This document shows positions 23,299 through 29,681 of a DNA stretch of 39,391 nucleotides, piece by piece. The notes beneath the pieces were generated by a model. The model saw nothing but the letters and a program-made list of their open reading frames with translations. It made no database searches and was not told where the DNA came from. The position numbers were made by a program, and so were the translations under genes. Within the stretch, counting starts at the first letter, position 1. Every line of letters begins with the position of its first letter. Origin of the DNA: a virus; the IMG/VR virus record IMGVR_UViG_3300042922_000466, positions 1 through 39,391 of that record. One strand, given 5' to 3'.

Positions 23299-23623
23299 CC
23301 CTTCTCCGAAACTCTGCTTCTTCTTTGTCCATCATGAAGTCGTCAAACTCAGACCGCAGCCCTTTATTGTCCAAGAACTCAAAGAACTCCCGTACCGTCT
23401 GTTCATAGGTTTCTTTTGTTGACTTGAAGTCCATCTCCAAGCTATCCAAACGCCGATCGGATCGTTCCATTCGTTGAACTAATCGCCCATTTACCTCTTG
23501 TAAAATAAGACGAACCTGGAGGAGACACTCGGTCTCCTCTATCTTCCCGGATTCTGCTTGCTTGATCAGGTCGTCCGCGATAACAAACAATACATCGGTA
23601 TGAAGCCCTTTATATTCGCTCAT
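23264..23623 (-). CDS. Early protein, helical, unknown (119 aa)
   Basis: Mostly charged helices: LFVIADDLIKQAESGKIEET, QVRLILQEVNGRLVQRMERS, RLDSLEMDFKSTKETYEQTV; a coiled coil is likely over residues ~45-90. Its ATG overlaps the previous stop by four bases, and its own end overlaps the next gene by 35. No enzyme motif is seen. Confidence 0.6.
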   Translation of the reverse strand: MSEYKGLHTDVLFVIADDLIKQAESGKIEETECLLQVRLILQEVNGRLVQRMERSDRRLDSLEMDFKSTKETYEQTVREFFEFLDNKGLRSEFDDFMMDKEEAEFRRRDGDTYGKHGPA

Positions 23624-24018
23624 AGCGGCCCCTTGTATGAGCTCTGAATCGTCTTCAGCAGCCGGTAGCCAGCAATGAATCCGGCAATGTAGAACTCGCG
23701 TCCTTCGATTTCCTGAGCACCGTTAAGCTCCGACTCGTATTCTAAATAAAGACCTTGTTGGATTTCGCTGAATGAATCTTCAAGCCGTTGAATGACCTTA
23801 GACAGCCTCTCATTGGCAACGTCGATATGTTGACTGGAGGGGTATTCCAATTCCAACCACTTTAAAATTGCCATATCTCGAAGTGACGACTCCGCACCCG
23901 CTTCATAGACAGCTCGAAACGTAACAATTTCTGTTTGCGAATTATAATCCCAACCGCCATTTTCGTTCACAACATTAGTTAGATCGGATTGCGAAACAAT
24001 CCCTAAATATGAACCCAT
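23620..24018 (-). CDS. Early protein, unknown (132 aa)
   Basis: A 132-aa acidic protein, mainly helical (SLRDMAILKWLELEYPSSQH, ANERLSKVIQRLEDSFSEI) with a C-terminal GREFYIAGFIAGYRLLKTI. A strong GGGAGGGGG site precedes the ATG, one base after the previous stop. The C-terminus (YIAGFIAGYRLL) is reminiscent of small phage/DUF6809-type proteins in which a YxxGFxxGxxL segment recurs; the 88-aa neighbour ends similarly. That resemblance is weak. Confidence 0.6.
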   Translation of the reverse strand: MGSYLGIVSQSDLTNVVNENGGWDYNSQTEIVTFRAVYEAGAESSLRDMAILKWLELEYPSSQHIDVANERLSKVIQRLEDSFSEIQQGLYLEYESELNGAQEIEGREFYIAGFIAGYRLLKTIQSSYKGPL

Positions 24019-24019
24019 A

Positions 24020-24286
24020 TTACAGCCCCCTCCCTAGTTCGATCCCGTCAAGGAGACCGGAGACGTACATTCTGTCTCGCATGAAGCACTCCATCTCAAC
24101 AATTATCCCATCCATTTTTTTTAAAAGCTCATGATGTTCTTCTGGCAAAACGGTCATAACTTTGTCAAAAAGAGAGATGTAGGAATCCTGTAATCCCGTT
24201 CGACGAAGCTCTGTATTCGCTTGTTCTCCCGCTTCGTCAATTCGATTACCTACTGACTTTTTAACAGTCTCAGCAAACTTGGACAT
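24020..24286 (-). CDS. Early protein, unknown (88 aa)
   Basis: An 88-aa helical protein. The second half (LFDKVMTVLPEEHHELLKKMDGI ... YVSGLLDGIELG) resembles the 132-aa neighbour's end (YIAGFIAGYRLL), suggesting related small proteins. It is the first gene after the divergent promoter region at 24316-24364, with GAGGAGG ten bases upstream of ATG, so it may lead the replication operon. Confidence 0.6.
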   Translation of the reverse strand: MSKFAETVKKSVGNRIDEAGEQANTELRRTGLQDSYISLFDKVMTVLPEEHHELLKKMDGIIVEMECFMRDRMYVSGLLDGIELGRGL

Positions 24287-24315
24287 TTATTCCGTTCCTC
24301 CTCTTGGTCGAGGCG

Positions 24316-24364
24316 AAACCCTTGCCAGAATATTGGAGTTTATGTATAATGACGGCAAGGGTTT
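24316..24364. promoter_or_regulatory. Inverted repeat enclosing overlapping divergent promoters
   Basis: AAACCCTTGCC (24316-24326) and GGCAAGGGTTT (24354-24364) are perfect inverted copies separated by 27 bases; outer GAGG/CCTC extend the symmetry. Each arm carries the -35 of a promoter: on plus TTGCCA (24322-24327), 17 bases, TATAAT (24345-24350); on minus TTGCCG (24358-24353), 17 bases, CAATAT (24335-24330). The plus promoter is near consensus. The minus promoter would drive the replication genes. Confidence 0.65.
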
Positions 24365-24425
24365 ATACCTCGGCATTTTACGGATCACCTACGGTTCTTG
24401 GCGGGACTCGGTAGGTGATTTTTCC
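24357..24425 (+). ncRNA. Candidate ~70-nt antisense small RNA
   Basis: Starts about 7 bases after TATAAT (24345-24350) and ends at an intrinsic terminator (ATCACCTAC 24384-24392, GTAGGTGAT 24411-24419, then TTTTCC). No credible ORF lies between. It is antisense to the last codons of the minus-strand 76-aa gene (24389-24619) and to the leader of the next gene. Both promoter and terminator point away from the direction of the surrounding operon. Confidence 0.55.
24384..24425 (+). terminator. Plus-strand intrinsic terminator of the small RNA
   Basis: A perfect 9-bp stem ATCACCTAC/GTAGGTGAT, with an additional inner GTTC/GGAC pairing, is followed by TTTTCCTTTTC on the plus strand. On the minus strand the stem is not followed by a U-tract, so orientation is clear. 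Confidence 0.7.
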
Positions 24426-24619
24426 TTTTCTAGCGAATGGTACAGGTCTGCTTCAAGATTATTAATGCCGGGAATAAGGGCCAACAACCTACGAGCGGCT
24501 TGCTCTCGCGTAACTATTGAGTCATTCACGAGTTGATGGGCGACATTTAGAATTTCTGTTTTAATCTCCGCTATGTCCCGCAAGTCTATGATCCCGGACG
24601 CCAAGCTACTAACCTTCAT
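24389..24619 (-). CDS. Early protein, unknown (76 aa)
   Basis: Starts at ATG 24619 with GGAGG six bases upstream, overlapping the previous gene by 11 bases. The sequence (LRDIAEIKTEILNVAHQLVN, TREQAARRLLALIPGINNLE) is helical and soluble with an acidic/basic tail. Its 3' end is covered by the antisense terminator. The function is unknown. Confidence 0.6.
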   Translation of the reverse strand: MKVSSLASGIIDLRDIAEIKTEILNVAHQLVNDSIVTREQAARRLLALIPGINNLEADLYHSLEKEKSPTESRQEP

Positions 24620-25415
24620 GCAGTTCCTCCCCATCCTCAATTTCTGATCGACACAAACCGATATAGATATGTCCATCATGTTCCCGACAATCGCTAAGAT
24701 AGCAAATTCCTTGTCGATCATGGCGTAAATGCTGGGCAATTTCCTCCAGTGTTTCTGCGGCTTCTGTCCCATTTACTTTGATTGCAAAATGCTTTTCGTT
24801 ACACATTGGGTCATATTTCTTTGCCTCCTCGATCCCCTGCTCAGGCAGCGCTCCACTTAGAAAGAAGGCACTGTGGTTCTTACTGGTGATACAAATATCA
24901 ATTTGGCAATCCGAAATGTGCCGGTTAAACGTATGGTTTCGGAGAGGGAATGCAAGTTCCATTTCATCCAGAAACACAACGAGCGTATCGCCTTCAGAGC
25001 CTTCAATGTAGTCAACCTTAACGGATGCTCGGGCGACGCCTAATAGCGGATCAGGCGAGTTATCTGCCTTCAATTCCAGACTGCATTTGACTCCATATTT
25101 GTTCATTACCTCAAAGAGGTGAGCCACCTCGCCCGCGTCCGATTTGTCCATCCTGATAACACCCGATTCTGGTGTAACGTGTGCGCGGTAATCGACATTC
25201 GCGTTACACAAAAGGTCGGCCAACTTTTCGAGACGTGCAGCTCGTTCTTTGAACCCTTGTGCCACAAGCGCATTCCCTTCAGCAACTTTCTTGGTCCCCA
25301 TAATGCTCGCGTCACCCGATTGATCCATGATCCCGTCGTAAGCATCCAACATATCTTCAAAGCTGAGGGAACGGATGTAGCTTACTAATGCTGATTCTTG
25401 ATTAGAAAGATTCAA
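24609..25415 (-). CDS. Early protein, unknown (268 aa)
   Basis: One of the larger unassigned early proteins. The N-terminal ~85 residues are helical (EDMLDAYDGIMDQSGDASI, VAQGFKERAARLEKLADLL) and the rest is mixed alpha/beta (LVVFLDEMELAFPLRNHTF, ISDCQIDICITSKNHSAFFL, HFAIKVNGTEAAETLEEIAQHL). The TTG start has GGAG seven bases upstream. No catalytic motif is recognised. It lies between the sigma factor block and the divergent promoter region. Confidence 0.6.
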   Translation of the reverse strand: MNLSNQESALVSYIRSLSFEDMLDAYDGIMDQSGDASIMGTKKVAEGNALVAQGFKERAARLEKLADLLCNANVDYRAHVTPESGVIRMDKSDAGEVAHLFEVMNKYGVKCSLELKADNSPDPLLGVARASVKVDYIEGSEGDTLVVFLDEMELAFPLRNHTFNRHISDCQIDICITSKNHSAFFLSGALPEQGIEEAKKYDPMCNEKHFAIKVNGTEAAETLEEIAQHLRHDRQGICYLSDCREHDGHIYIGLCRSEIEDGEELHEG

Positions 25416-25460
25416 AATAATCGCTCCTTTAGAGTTAGAGTGTTCCGATTCTTCAGGTAT

Positions 25461-25616
25461 CTACATCCGTACATCAACGTTGCTACCGAGCTGAGCATCC
25501 TTCGATTTCGCATAGCTGCCGATCGCATCCTCCAGCGTGTACCGGCGGCGGTATGAGCAATTCCCGACGCGGGTATTGTAGTCGGCGTCGCAAGCCCATC
25601 TGATCCACTTTGGCAT
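25461..25616 (-). CDS. Small protein with Cys pair, unknown (51 aa)
   Basis: ATG 25616 to TAG 25461. PKWIRWACDADYNTRVGNCS and YRRRYTLEDAIGSYAKSKDA are clearly protein-like, and third codon positions are mostly C/G. A competing GTG frame (25412-25627) overlaps with GTGA coupling but has poor codon character and composition. The GGAGGGG site lies 13 bases upstream. Confidence 0.55.
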   Translation of the reverse strand: MPKWIRWACDADYNTRVGNCSYRRRYTLEDAIGSYAKSKDAQLGSNVDVRM

Positions 25617-25623
25617 GTTGGTT

Positions 25624-25785
25624 TCACTTCCCCTCCGCGTCGTCCTCATCATCCCAAGCTGACGTGTTGTAAAGCGGCTTGCGCTCTTCTTGGTCCTCGT
25701 CATCAACCCTCATGAAAATCGCATGATAGCCCAGAATGATAACCACGGACATCAGACCTGCCATGATCAAGTTGTGCAGACTCAC
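25624..25785 (-). CDS. Small membrane protein, unknown (53 aa)
   Basis: GTG 25785, with GGAGG ten bases upstream, three bases after the sigma factor stop. Residues ~5-25 are one hydrophobic helix (IMAGLMSVVIILGYHAIFM), followed by a strongly acidic tail (VDDEDQEERK ... DDEDDAEGK). The N-in topology cannot be determined. Being tied to the sigma factor gene, it could anchor or modulate a partner, but this is speculation. Confidence 0.55.
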   Translation of the reverse strand: MSLHNLIMAGLMSVVIILGYHAIFMRVDDEDQEERKPLYNTSAWDDEDDAEGK

Positions 25786-25788
25786 TTC

Positions 25789-26343
25789 CTACGCACCTCC
25801 CATAACCGCCTGCAGTTGCCTTTGACTCCGTCGGAGGATCCGGCTCACGCTGACCTGCCTCATTCCCAACCGATCCCCGATTTCCCGCTGCGAGAAGCCT
25901 TTCATCCTTAACTGAAAAATCTTAATGTCTCGCTTGTGGAACATGCGTTGCAGGGTCACCATCAAATCAACGGCTCCGTATTCTGCCGCCGGACCTTCGA
26001 TCGTCTCCATGAGCGTGAACTCGCCGTCATAAACTGGTTTTTCGAGATTTTCGATTTTTCCTATGCGTTTCGATAGCGGAACTTCCTTGTGCAGCCGCAA
26101 CGGCGATAAGTGGTCCCGCAAGAAATGACGCAATCCACCAAGAATGTAGGTGCCGGCATAAGTTGAAAACTCAAACCCTCGTGTCGGGTCGAACCGCCGA
26201 GCTGCTTGGAGCAGCTGGAGGGACCCTACTTGCTCCAAGTCTTCGCGATCGAAGGCAGACGATACGTGCCAGTAGTGCCGAAACCGATTGACAAAGTAAT
26301 AGACCAGATATTCGTACTTCTCGATGATTTCGTCTTCCGTCAC
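25789..26343 (-). CDS. Phage sigma factor (sigma-70 family)
   Basis: A 184-aa protein. Residues ~1-85 are sigma region 2 (VYYFVNRFRHYW, DLEQVGSLQLLQAARRFDPTRGFEFSTYAGTYILGGLRHFLRDH), with the conserved GFEFSTYA core-binding/-10 region. Residues ~130-180 are region 4 (RDIKIFQLRMKGFSQREIGDRLGMRQVSVSRILRRSQ), a helix-turn-helix for -35 recognition. It resembles the sigma-B/F/G group. It is made early and may redirect host RNA polymerase to middle or late phage promoters. The GTG start has only a distant GGGAG site, so the initiation codon is moderately certain. Confidence 0.88.
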   Translation of the reverse strand: MTEDEIIEKYEYLVYYFVNRFRHYWHVSSAFDREDLEQVGSLQLLQAARRFDPTRGFEFSTYAGTYILGGLRHFLRDHLSPLRLHKEVPLSKRIGKIENLEKPVYDGEFTLMETIEGPAAEYGAVDLMVTLQRMFHKRDIKIFQLRMKGFSQREIGDRLGMRQVSVSRILRRSQRQLQAVMGGA

Positions 26344-26352
26344 GTTTGTTGT

Positions 26353-26562
26353 TCATCTCCCTTCATTGGCGATCGGTGCTTGCGAGGTAGCTTCCAATCT
26401 CTTAATGAAGTTTTCCAACGCCTCGCGCCGGATCCGTCTGCTGTTTCCGGATTTAAAGCTCACAAGCTCGCCTGATGTGCATCTCAGATAAACGGTGTTC
26501 GGGTGCCAGCCCATAATTTCTGCGACTTGCTTGACAGTCATGATGTCAGACAGACCTTTCAA
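26353..26562 (-). CDS. Helix-turn-helix protein, excisionase (HTH_17) family
   Basis: A 69-aa protein: MTVKQVAEIMGWHPNTVYLR ... CTSGELVSFKSGNSRRIRREALENFI matches the MerR-like HTH_17/excisionase fold. The start is TTG 26562 with GGAGGTGATC upstream. It could be the recombination directionality factor for the integrase at 27969-29114, or an early regulator. It is the second gene of the lytic operon, downstream of an operator palindrome at 26604-26619. Confidence 0.75.
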   Translation of the reverse strand: MKGLSDIMTVKQVAEIMGWHPNTVYLRCTSGELVSFKSGNSRRIRREALENFIKRLEATSQAPIANEGR

Positions 26563-26603
26563 AGTGGATCACCTCCAGTTACTTAGATAGGTCGATTATT
26601 AGT

Positions 26604-26619
26604 GTCGCATTAATGCGAC
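26604..26619. promoter_or_regulatory. Repressor operator O1 (perfect palindrome)
   Basis: GTCGCATTAATGCGAC is a perfect 16-bp palindrome directly after the Cro-like stop and before the excisionase-like gene. It is the best match among three related sites and probably defines the CI/Cro recognition sequence. Confidence 0.7.
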
Positions 26620-26831
26620 TACTCACTTAAAAAAATTTCGATTGCTTCTTCTTGCGTGAGCGGGATCGCTGTCACAATCTTGTGCACTTCGCCTACTGTA
26701 AATGCGGCACCGTCAGATTTGACTTTCCTGTAAAATGTGCTCCTGTCTACTCCAATCAAATCAGCAACGGCTTCTTGAGTTGTTCCTGCCTCGACTATCT
26801 TGCCGCGCAGTTTTTGCATATTAGTCTTCAA
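26619..26831 (-). CDS. Cro-like helix-turn-helix repressor
   Basis: A 70-aa protein with an XRE-type HTH (KLRGKIVEAGTTQEAVADLIGVDRSTFYRKVKSDG) and a short C-terminus. It is the first gene of the leftward lytic operon, divergent from the CI-type repressor. The start is TTG 26831 with GGAGG ten bases upstream; an internal ATG at 26819 is too far from that site. It is expected to bind the same operators as CI and favour lytic growth. Confidence 0.78.
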   Translation of the reverse strand: MKTNMQKLRGKIVEAGTTQEAVADLIGVDRSTFYRKVKSDGAAFTVGEVHKIVTAIPLTQEEAIEIFLSE

Positions 26832-26869
26832 CCAAGGCTCACCTCCTATCTAAACCCCGCCTTTCGCCA

Positions 26870-26885
26870 GTCGCATTTTCGCGAC
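26870..26885. promoter_or_regulatory. Repressor operator O2
   Basis: GTCGCATTTTCGCGAC, with five-base arms identical to O1. It lies just downstream of the early promoter start, so bound repressor would block leftward transcription. Confidence 0.65.
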
Positions 26886-26896
26886 CTCGTGATTCA

Positions 26897-26925
26897 ATAG
26901 TACACCCTCAAGAATTAAGAGTCAA
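26897..26925 (-). promoter_or_regulatory. Early lytic promoter (leftward)
   Basis: Minus-strand TTGACT (26925-26920), a 17-base spacer and TACTAT (26902-26897), close to the sigma-A consensus. It is bracketed by O3 upstream and O2 downstream and drives Cro-like and following genes. Confidence 0.75.
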
Positions 26926-26932
26926 TGAAAAA

Positions 26933-26948
26933 GTCGCATTAACGCGAA
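26933..26948. promoter_or_regulatory. Repressor operator O3
   Basis: GTCGCATTAACGCGAA, a near-palindrome of the O1 type, lies between the divergent promoters: 8 bases beyond the lytic -35 and 9 bases before the repressor -35. It is well placed for repressor autoregulation. Confidence 0.65.
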
Positions 26949-26956
26949 ATAAAATG

Positions 26957-26985
26957 TTGCATATTTGCATCATTTGATTTACTAT
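26957..26985 (+). promoter_or_regulatory. Repressor (CI) promoter
   Basis: TTGCAT (26957-26962), 17 bases, TACTAT (26980-26985), followed by AAAAGGAG and the GTG start at 27011. Confidence 0.65.
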
Positions 26986-27010
26986 CAGAATTATAAAAGG
27001 AGTGAACGTT

Positions 27011-27415
27011 GTGACCACTGGAGAAAGAATGAAAGCGAGAAGAAAAGAACTTGGTTATTCTGCAGATTATGTTGCCGACAAACTTAAGGTATCAAGATCA
27101 ACCATCTTTAGGTATGAAGGTGGAGAGATTGAGAAGCTTCCTATCGATATTCTTGAGCCGCTAAGCGCAATACTTCACACGACACCTGCGTATTTAATGG
27201 GATGGATTTCCGATCCAGCAAAATCGGCTGAACCGATTGAGCAGCAGTTCGTCCGCAAATTCAAATCGCTTGACGAAAAAGGCAAACACACCGTCATGAC
27301 GGTTTTAAATATAGAATACGACCGCTGCAAGCGTCTGGAGCCAGTAGCTGCCCATAATGATGATATGTCGGACGAGCAGCTCGAGTTAATGCGTCAAGAC
27401 TTGGAAGATTTGTAG
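27011..27415 (+). CDS. CI-type phage repressor (XRE family, no protease domain)
   Basis: A 134-aa protein. Residues ~3-60 are an XRE helix-turn-helix (TGERMKARRKELGYSADYVADKLKVSRSTIFRYE). The remainder (PIEQQFVRKFKSLDEKGKHTV and an acidic end) is a helical segment, not the S24 autoproteolytic domain of lambda CI. With ImmA/IrrE encoded 12 bases downstream it forms an ImmR-ImmA type switch, in which the partner protease inactivates the repressor. GTG 27011 has GGAG eight bases upstream; GTG 27002 abuts that site and was not used. Confidence 0.85.
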   Translation: MTTGERMKARRKELGYSADYVADKLKVSRSTIFRYEGGEIEKLPIDILEPLSAILHTTPAYLMGWISDPAKSAEPIEQQFVRKFKSLDEKGKHTVMTVLNIEYDRCKRLEPVAAHNDDMSDEQLELMRQDLEDL

Positions 27416-27427
27416 GAGGGAGCAGTA

Positions 27428-27895
27428 TTGGACCAACTTGAGCGATGGGTTAACGAGGCTCATAACTTAGGCTTATCGGTAGTATTTAAAAATTTCAAAT
27501 CCAACGCAAAGGGTCTAATCAAAGGTAAACGCATTGCGATCCGCGAGGGAATGACAAGACCTGAGTCTGCTTGTGCCCTGGCAGAAGAGGTGGGCCATCA
27601 CCATTTCACCGTCGGAGACATCCTCAACCAAGCAATCGCGCGTAACCGAAAGCAGGAGCTATATGCACGCCGTTGGTCTTTCAGACGCCTGGTCCCCTTA
27701 TCCTCAATTGTACAAGCCCACAGATTAGGTATTCGAAATCGGCACGAATTCGCCCGAATGCTAGATATCACCGAAGACGTCCTCCAGCAAGCAATTGAGC
27801 GATACATTGAGGTATACGGACTTTCAACTCGCGTCGGAAAGTACAACGTAGTTTTCGAGCCACTCGGAGTTCTGGAACTGTTTGATACTGACTAA
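27428..27895 (+). CDS. immA: ImmA/IrrE family metallopeptidase (anti-repressor)
   Basis: A 155-aa protein with the family core SACALAEEVGHHHFTVGDIL, followed by the helical RRLVPLSSIVQAHRLGI region and EFARMLDITEDVLQQAIERY. The zinc motif reads E-E-V-G-H-H instead of the textbook H-E-x-x-H, a variant common in phage members of the family. ImmA of ICEBs1 cleaves ImmR to trigger induction. The start is TTG 27428 with GGAGGG upstream. Confidence 0.82.
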   Translation: MDQLERWVNEAHNLGLSVVFKNFKSNAKGLIKGKRIAIREGMTRPESACALAEEVGHHHFTVGDILNQAIARNRKQELYARRWSFRRLVPLSSIVQAHRLGIRNRHEFARMLDITEDVLQQAIERYIEVYGLSTRVGKYNVVFEPLGVLELFDTD

Positions 27896-27926
27896 ACTTG
27901 CGCTTCCCCGCCGCGAGGTGGTTTAC

Positions 27927-27954
27927 TATACTTTTTTAATCGAACATATGTTCC
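27927..27954 (+). promoter_or_regulatory. LexA (SOS) box before integrase, with promoter
   Basis: CGAACATATGTTCC (27941-27954) matches the Bacillus LexA/DinR consensus CGAAC-N4-GTTCG at 13 of 14 positions, including the ideal ATAT centre. It lies 8 bases after a TATACT -10 (27927-27932) whose -35 is poor, and 15 bases before the integrase start. Confidence 0.75.
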
Positions 27955-27968
27955 GAAAGGAGTTGAGA

Positions 27969-29114
27969 ATGATGGCTGGAACATTTAGAAAACGTGGCTG
28001 CAAATGCCCACCGGAGCGCAAGCGATGTACTTGTGGCGCAAAGTGGTACTATCGCTACGACATCACTGATCCAAAGACAGGAAGGCGAAAACAGAAAGAG
28101 GTTGGAGGATTCCGGACAAAGGAAGAGGCACAGGACGCGGCTATTCGCATACAAGCGGAAATTCTAAACGGGACTTACATTGAACCATCGAAATTAACAG
28201 TCGGAGAATACTTGCTGGACTATGTCAAAAACACTTTAAAGAACGAAGTTGCCCCGAACACATATGAACAACGACTAGCGTATGTGACAAATCACATTCA
28301 GCCGCATATCGGAGCTGTATTACTTGCCGATCTAACGCCGCAGCAAGTCCAAAAGTTTTACAATACACTTCGCGAAAAACACGGTTCCGGGCACGTGCAA
28401 AATATCGGAAATCTGCTCAGCAAAGCATTCAGACAAGCTCTCGTTTGGAATATGATCTCTCGAAATCCGATACCACTGGTCAAGAAGCCTCCGACTTCAC
28501 GAAAAAACACAAAAATCAAAGTATGGTCAGCGGAGGAGCAACGTAAATTTTTAAGCCACGTAAAGCAGTCCGCCCCCCAGTGGTGCTACACCATGTTCTT
28601 GCTCGCCCTGACATCCGGCGCGCGTAAGGGGGAACTGATCGGCTTGAAATGGGGTGACGTCGATTTGAAGAGCGGGGTTATGAGCATTAAACGAACGGCA
28701 GTATGGGCAGGGAAGGAGCTATATCTAAAGGATACGCCGAAAACGGAAAGCTCGATTCGAACGATCCAGTTGCCTGAGAAGACAATCCAAGAATTGAAGA
28801 AGTGGAAGATGGCATGTCCGGCCAACTCTTTGAATCTTGTATTCCCTAGTCCGAAAACAAACGGGCTTCTTTACCCAAATTCGTTCGATAAGAGATTCCA
28901 ATCACTGGTCAAAAGCTCAGGTGTTACGATGATATCGTCACATGGCACAAGACACACATTCGCTACAACCCTATTAGCAAACGGCATTAATCCGAAAGTA
29001 GTTCAGGAGATGCTCGGCCATTCTTCTATTAAAACAACTATGGACACCTATGCGCATGTACTCCCCAACATGCAAAAGGATGCAGCTGCACAACTCGCAT
29101 CCGTGCTATTCTGA
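27969..29114 (+). CDS. int: Phage integrase, tyrosine recombinase
   Basis: A 381-aa protein. The N-terminus is Cys-rich and basic (GTFRKRGCKCPPERKRCTCG, an AP2-like arm-binding region). Residues ~70-170 form the SAM-like core-binding domain (LTVGEYLLDYVKNTL ... SKAFRQALVWNMI). The catalytic domain has Arg in LTSGARKGELIGLKW, Lys in DTPKTESSIRTIQL, H-x-x-R in SSHGTRHTFATTLL, His in EMLGHSSIKTT and the Tyr in MDTYAHVLP. GGAG is six bases before ATG 27969; ATG 27972 is also possible. The attachment site lies directly downstream. Confidence 0.95.
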   Translation: MMAGTFRKRGCKCPPERKRCTCGAKWYYRYDITDPKTGRRKQKEVGGFRTKEEAQDAAIRIQAEILNGTYIEPSKLTVGEYLLDYVKNTLKNEVAPNTYEQRLAYVTNHIQPHIGAVLLADLTPQQVQKFYNTLREKHGSGHVQNIGNLLSKAFRQALVWNMISRNPIPLVKKPPTSRKNTKIKVWSAEEQRKFLSHVKQSAPQWCYTMFLLALTSGARKGELIGLKWGDVDLKSGVMSIKRTAVWAGKELYLKDTPKTESSIRTIQLPEKTIQELKKWKMACPANSLNLVFPSPKTNGLLYPNSFDKRFQSLVKSSGVTMISSHGTRHTFATTLLANGINPKVVQEMLGHSSIKTTMDTYAHVLPNMQKDAAAQLASVLF

Positions 29115-29423
29115 TCCGTGTGGGCAAAATGTGGGCAAATACGAAAATTAGCCCTCCAGGGCTTGATATAACGGGCTTTAATGTAATTGGACTCAAACTT
29201 TTTAGACATTGCCCGTTGTATCACATTTACCCACATTCTAACCCCGGAATGCCTTAGTTTATGCCATGCTTTAGCGGCATATAGTGCCCTTTGTTGCCCG
29301 TCTGAAAACAACTAAATACAATCTAAAATTTGCCCCATTGTGGGCAATCTGTGGGCAACCTACGCAATAGCAAACGCCCCGGCATCTTCCGAGGCGCAGC
29401 CGCATACTCTATACAGTCCTTAC
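29115..29423. other. Non-coding attP region with arm-type repeats
   Basis: 309 bases without a gene between the integrase stop and the DUF7667-like gene. TGTGGGCAA occurs four times, in two tandem pairs spaced 11 bases: 29119-29127/29130-29138 and 29339-29347/29350-29358. Further TTGCCC(G/C) inverted copies occur at about 29209, 29294 and 29330. Paired arm sites one helical turn apart on each side of a ~200-bp interval are the expected layout of attP for an AP2-type integrase. The GCCCTCCAGGGC palindrome at 29151-29162 may be the integrase terminator. The core cannot be fixed without the bacterial site. Confidence 0.65.
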
Positions 29424-29681
29424 TCAGTCGGTGCCCAGGCGGCCCGGCTTTTTTGTTATCTGTTGATCTTCATGCGCATCGATCTTCGCACAGATCTCGT
29501 GCAGCCAATCCATGTCTCCGGCCGCATAGGCCGCGTAGGACAGATTCTGCAATGCGATGAGGTCCCAACAGTATTTCGCGTTTGCGGCCATGCAATGCGT
29601 TAGTTCCATCACTTCGACATCCGTCAGCGTCCGCCGCTTCTGAGTTACAAACAACTCCGCAAGCCGGATATGATACGGCAT
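29424..29681 (-). CDS. DUF7667-like small protein
   Basis: An 85-aa protein, start ATG 29681 sharing its A with the TGA of the upstream gene. The sequence PYHIRLAELFVTQKRRTLTD, then EVMELTHCMAANAKYCWDLIALQNLSYAAY and DMDWLHEICAKIDAH matches a protein type common at Paenibacillus phage and prophage ends (DUF7667 by recollection). The function is unknown. It is the last gene before attP. Confidence 0.7.
   Translation of the reverse strand: MPYHIRLAELFVTQKRRTLTDVEVMELTHCMAANAKYCWDLIALQNLSYAAYAAGDMDWLHEICAKIDAHEDQQITKKPGRLGTD

Noticed and set aside
24316-24364. Invertible promoter flanked by the inverted repeat
   Set aside because: The 27-bp interval is far too short for known site-specific inversion; paired protein-binding sites are more likely.
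24279-24536. 85-aa plus-strand frame over the divergent promoter
   Set aside because: It contains the promoter and terminator elements, has no ribosome binding site and overlaps a better minus-strand gene; the transcript looks non-coding.
25412-25627. A 71-aa GTG frame coupled by GTGA to the small membrane protein gene
   Set aside because: Its codon and amino acid composition are poor, while the overlapping frame 25461-25616 reads as a normal protein with G/C-ending codons.
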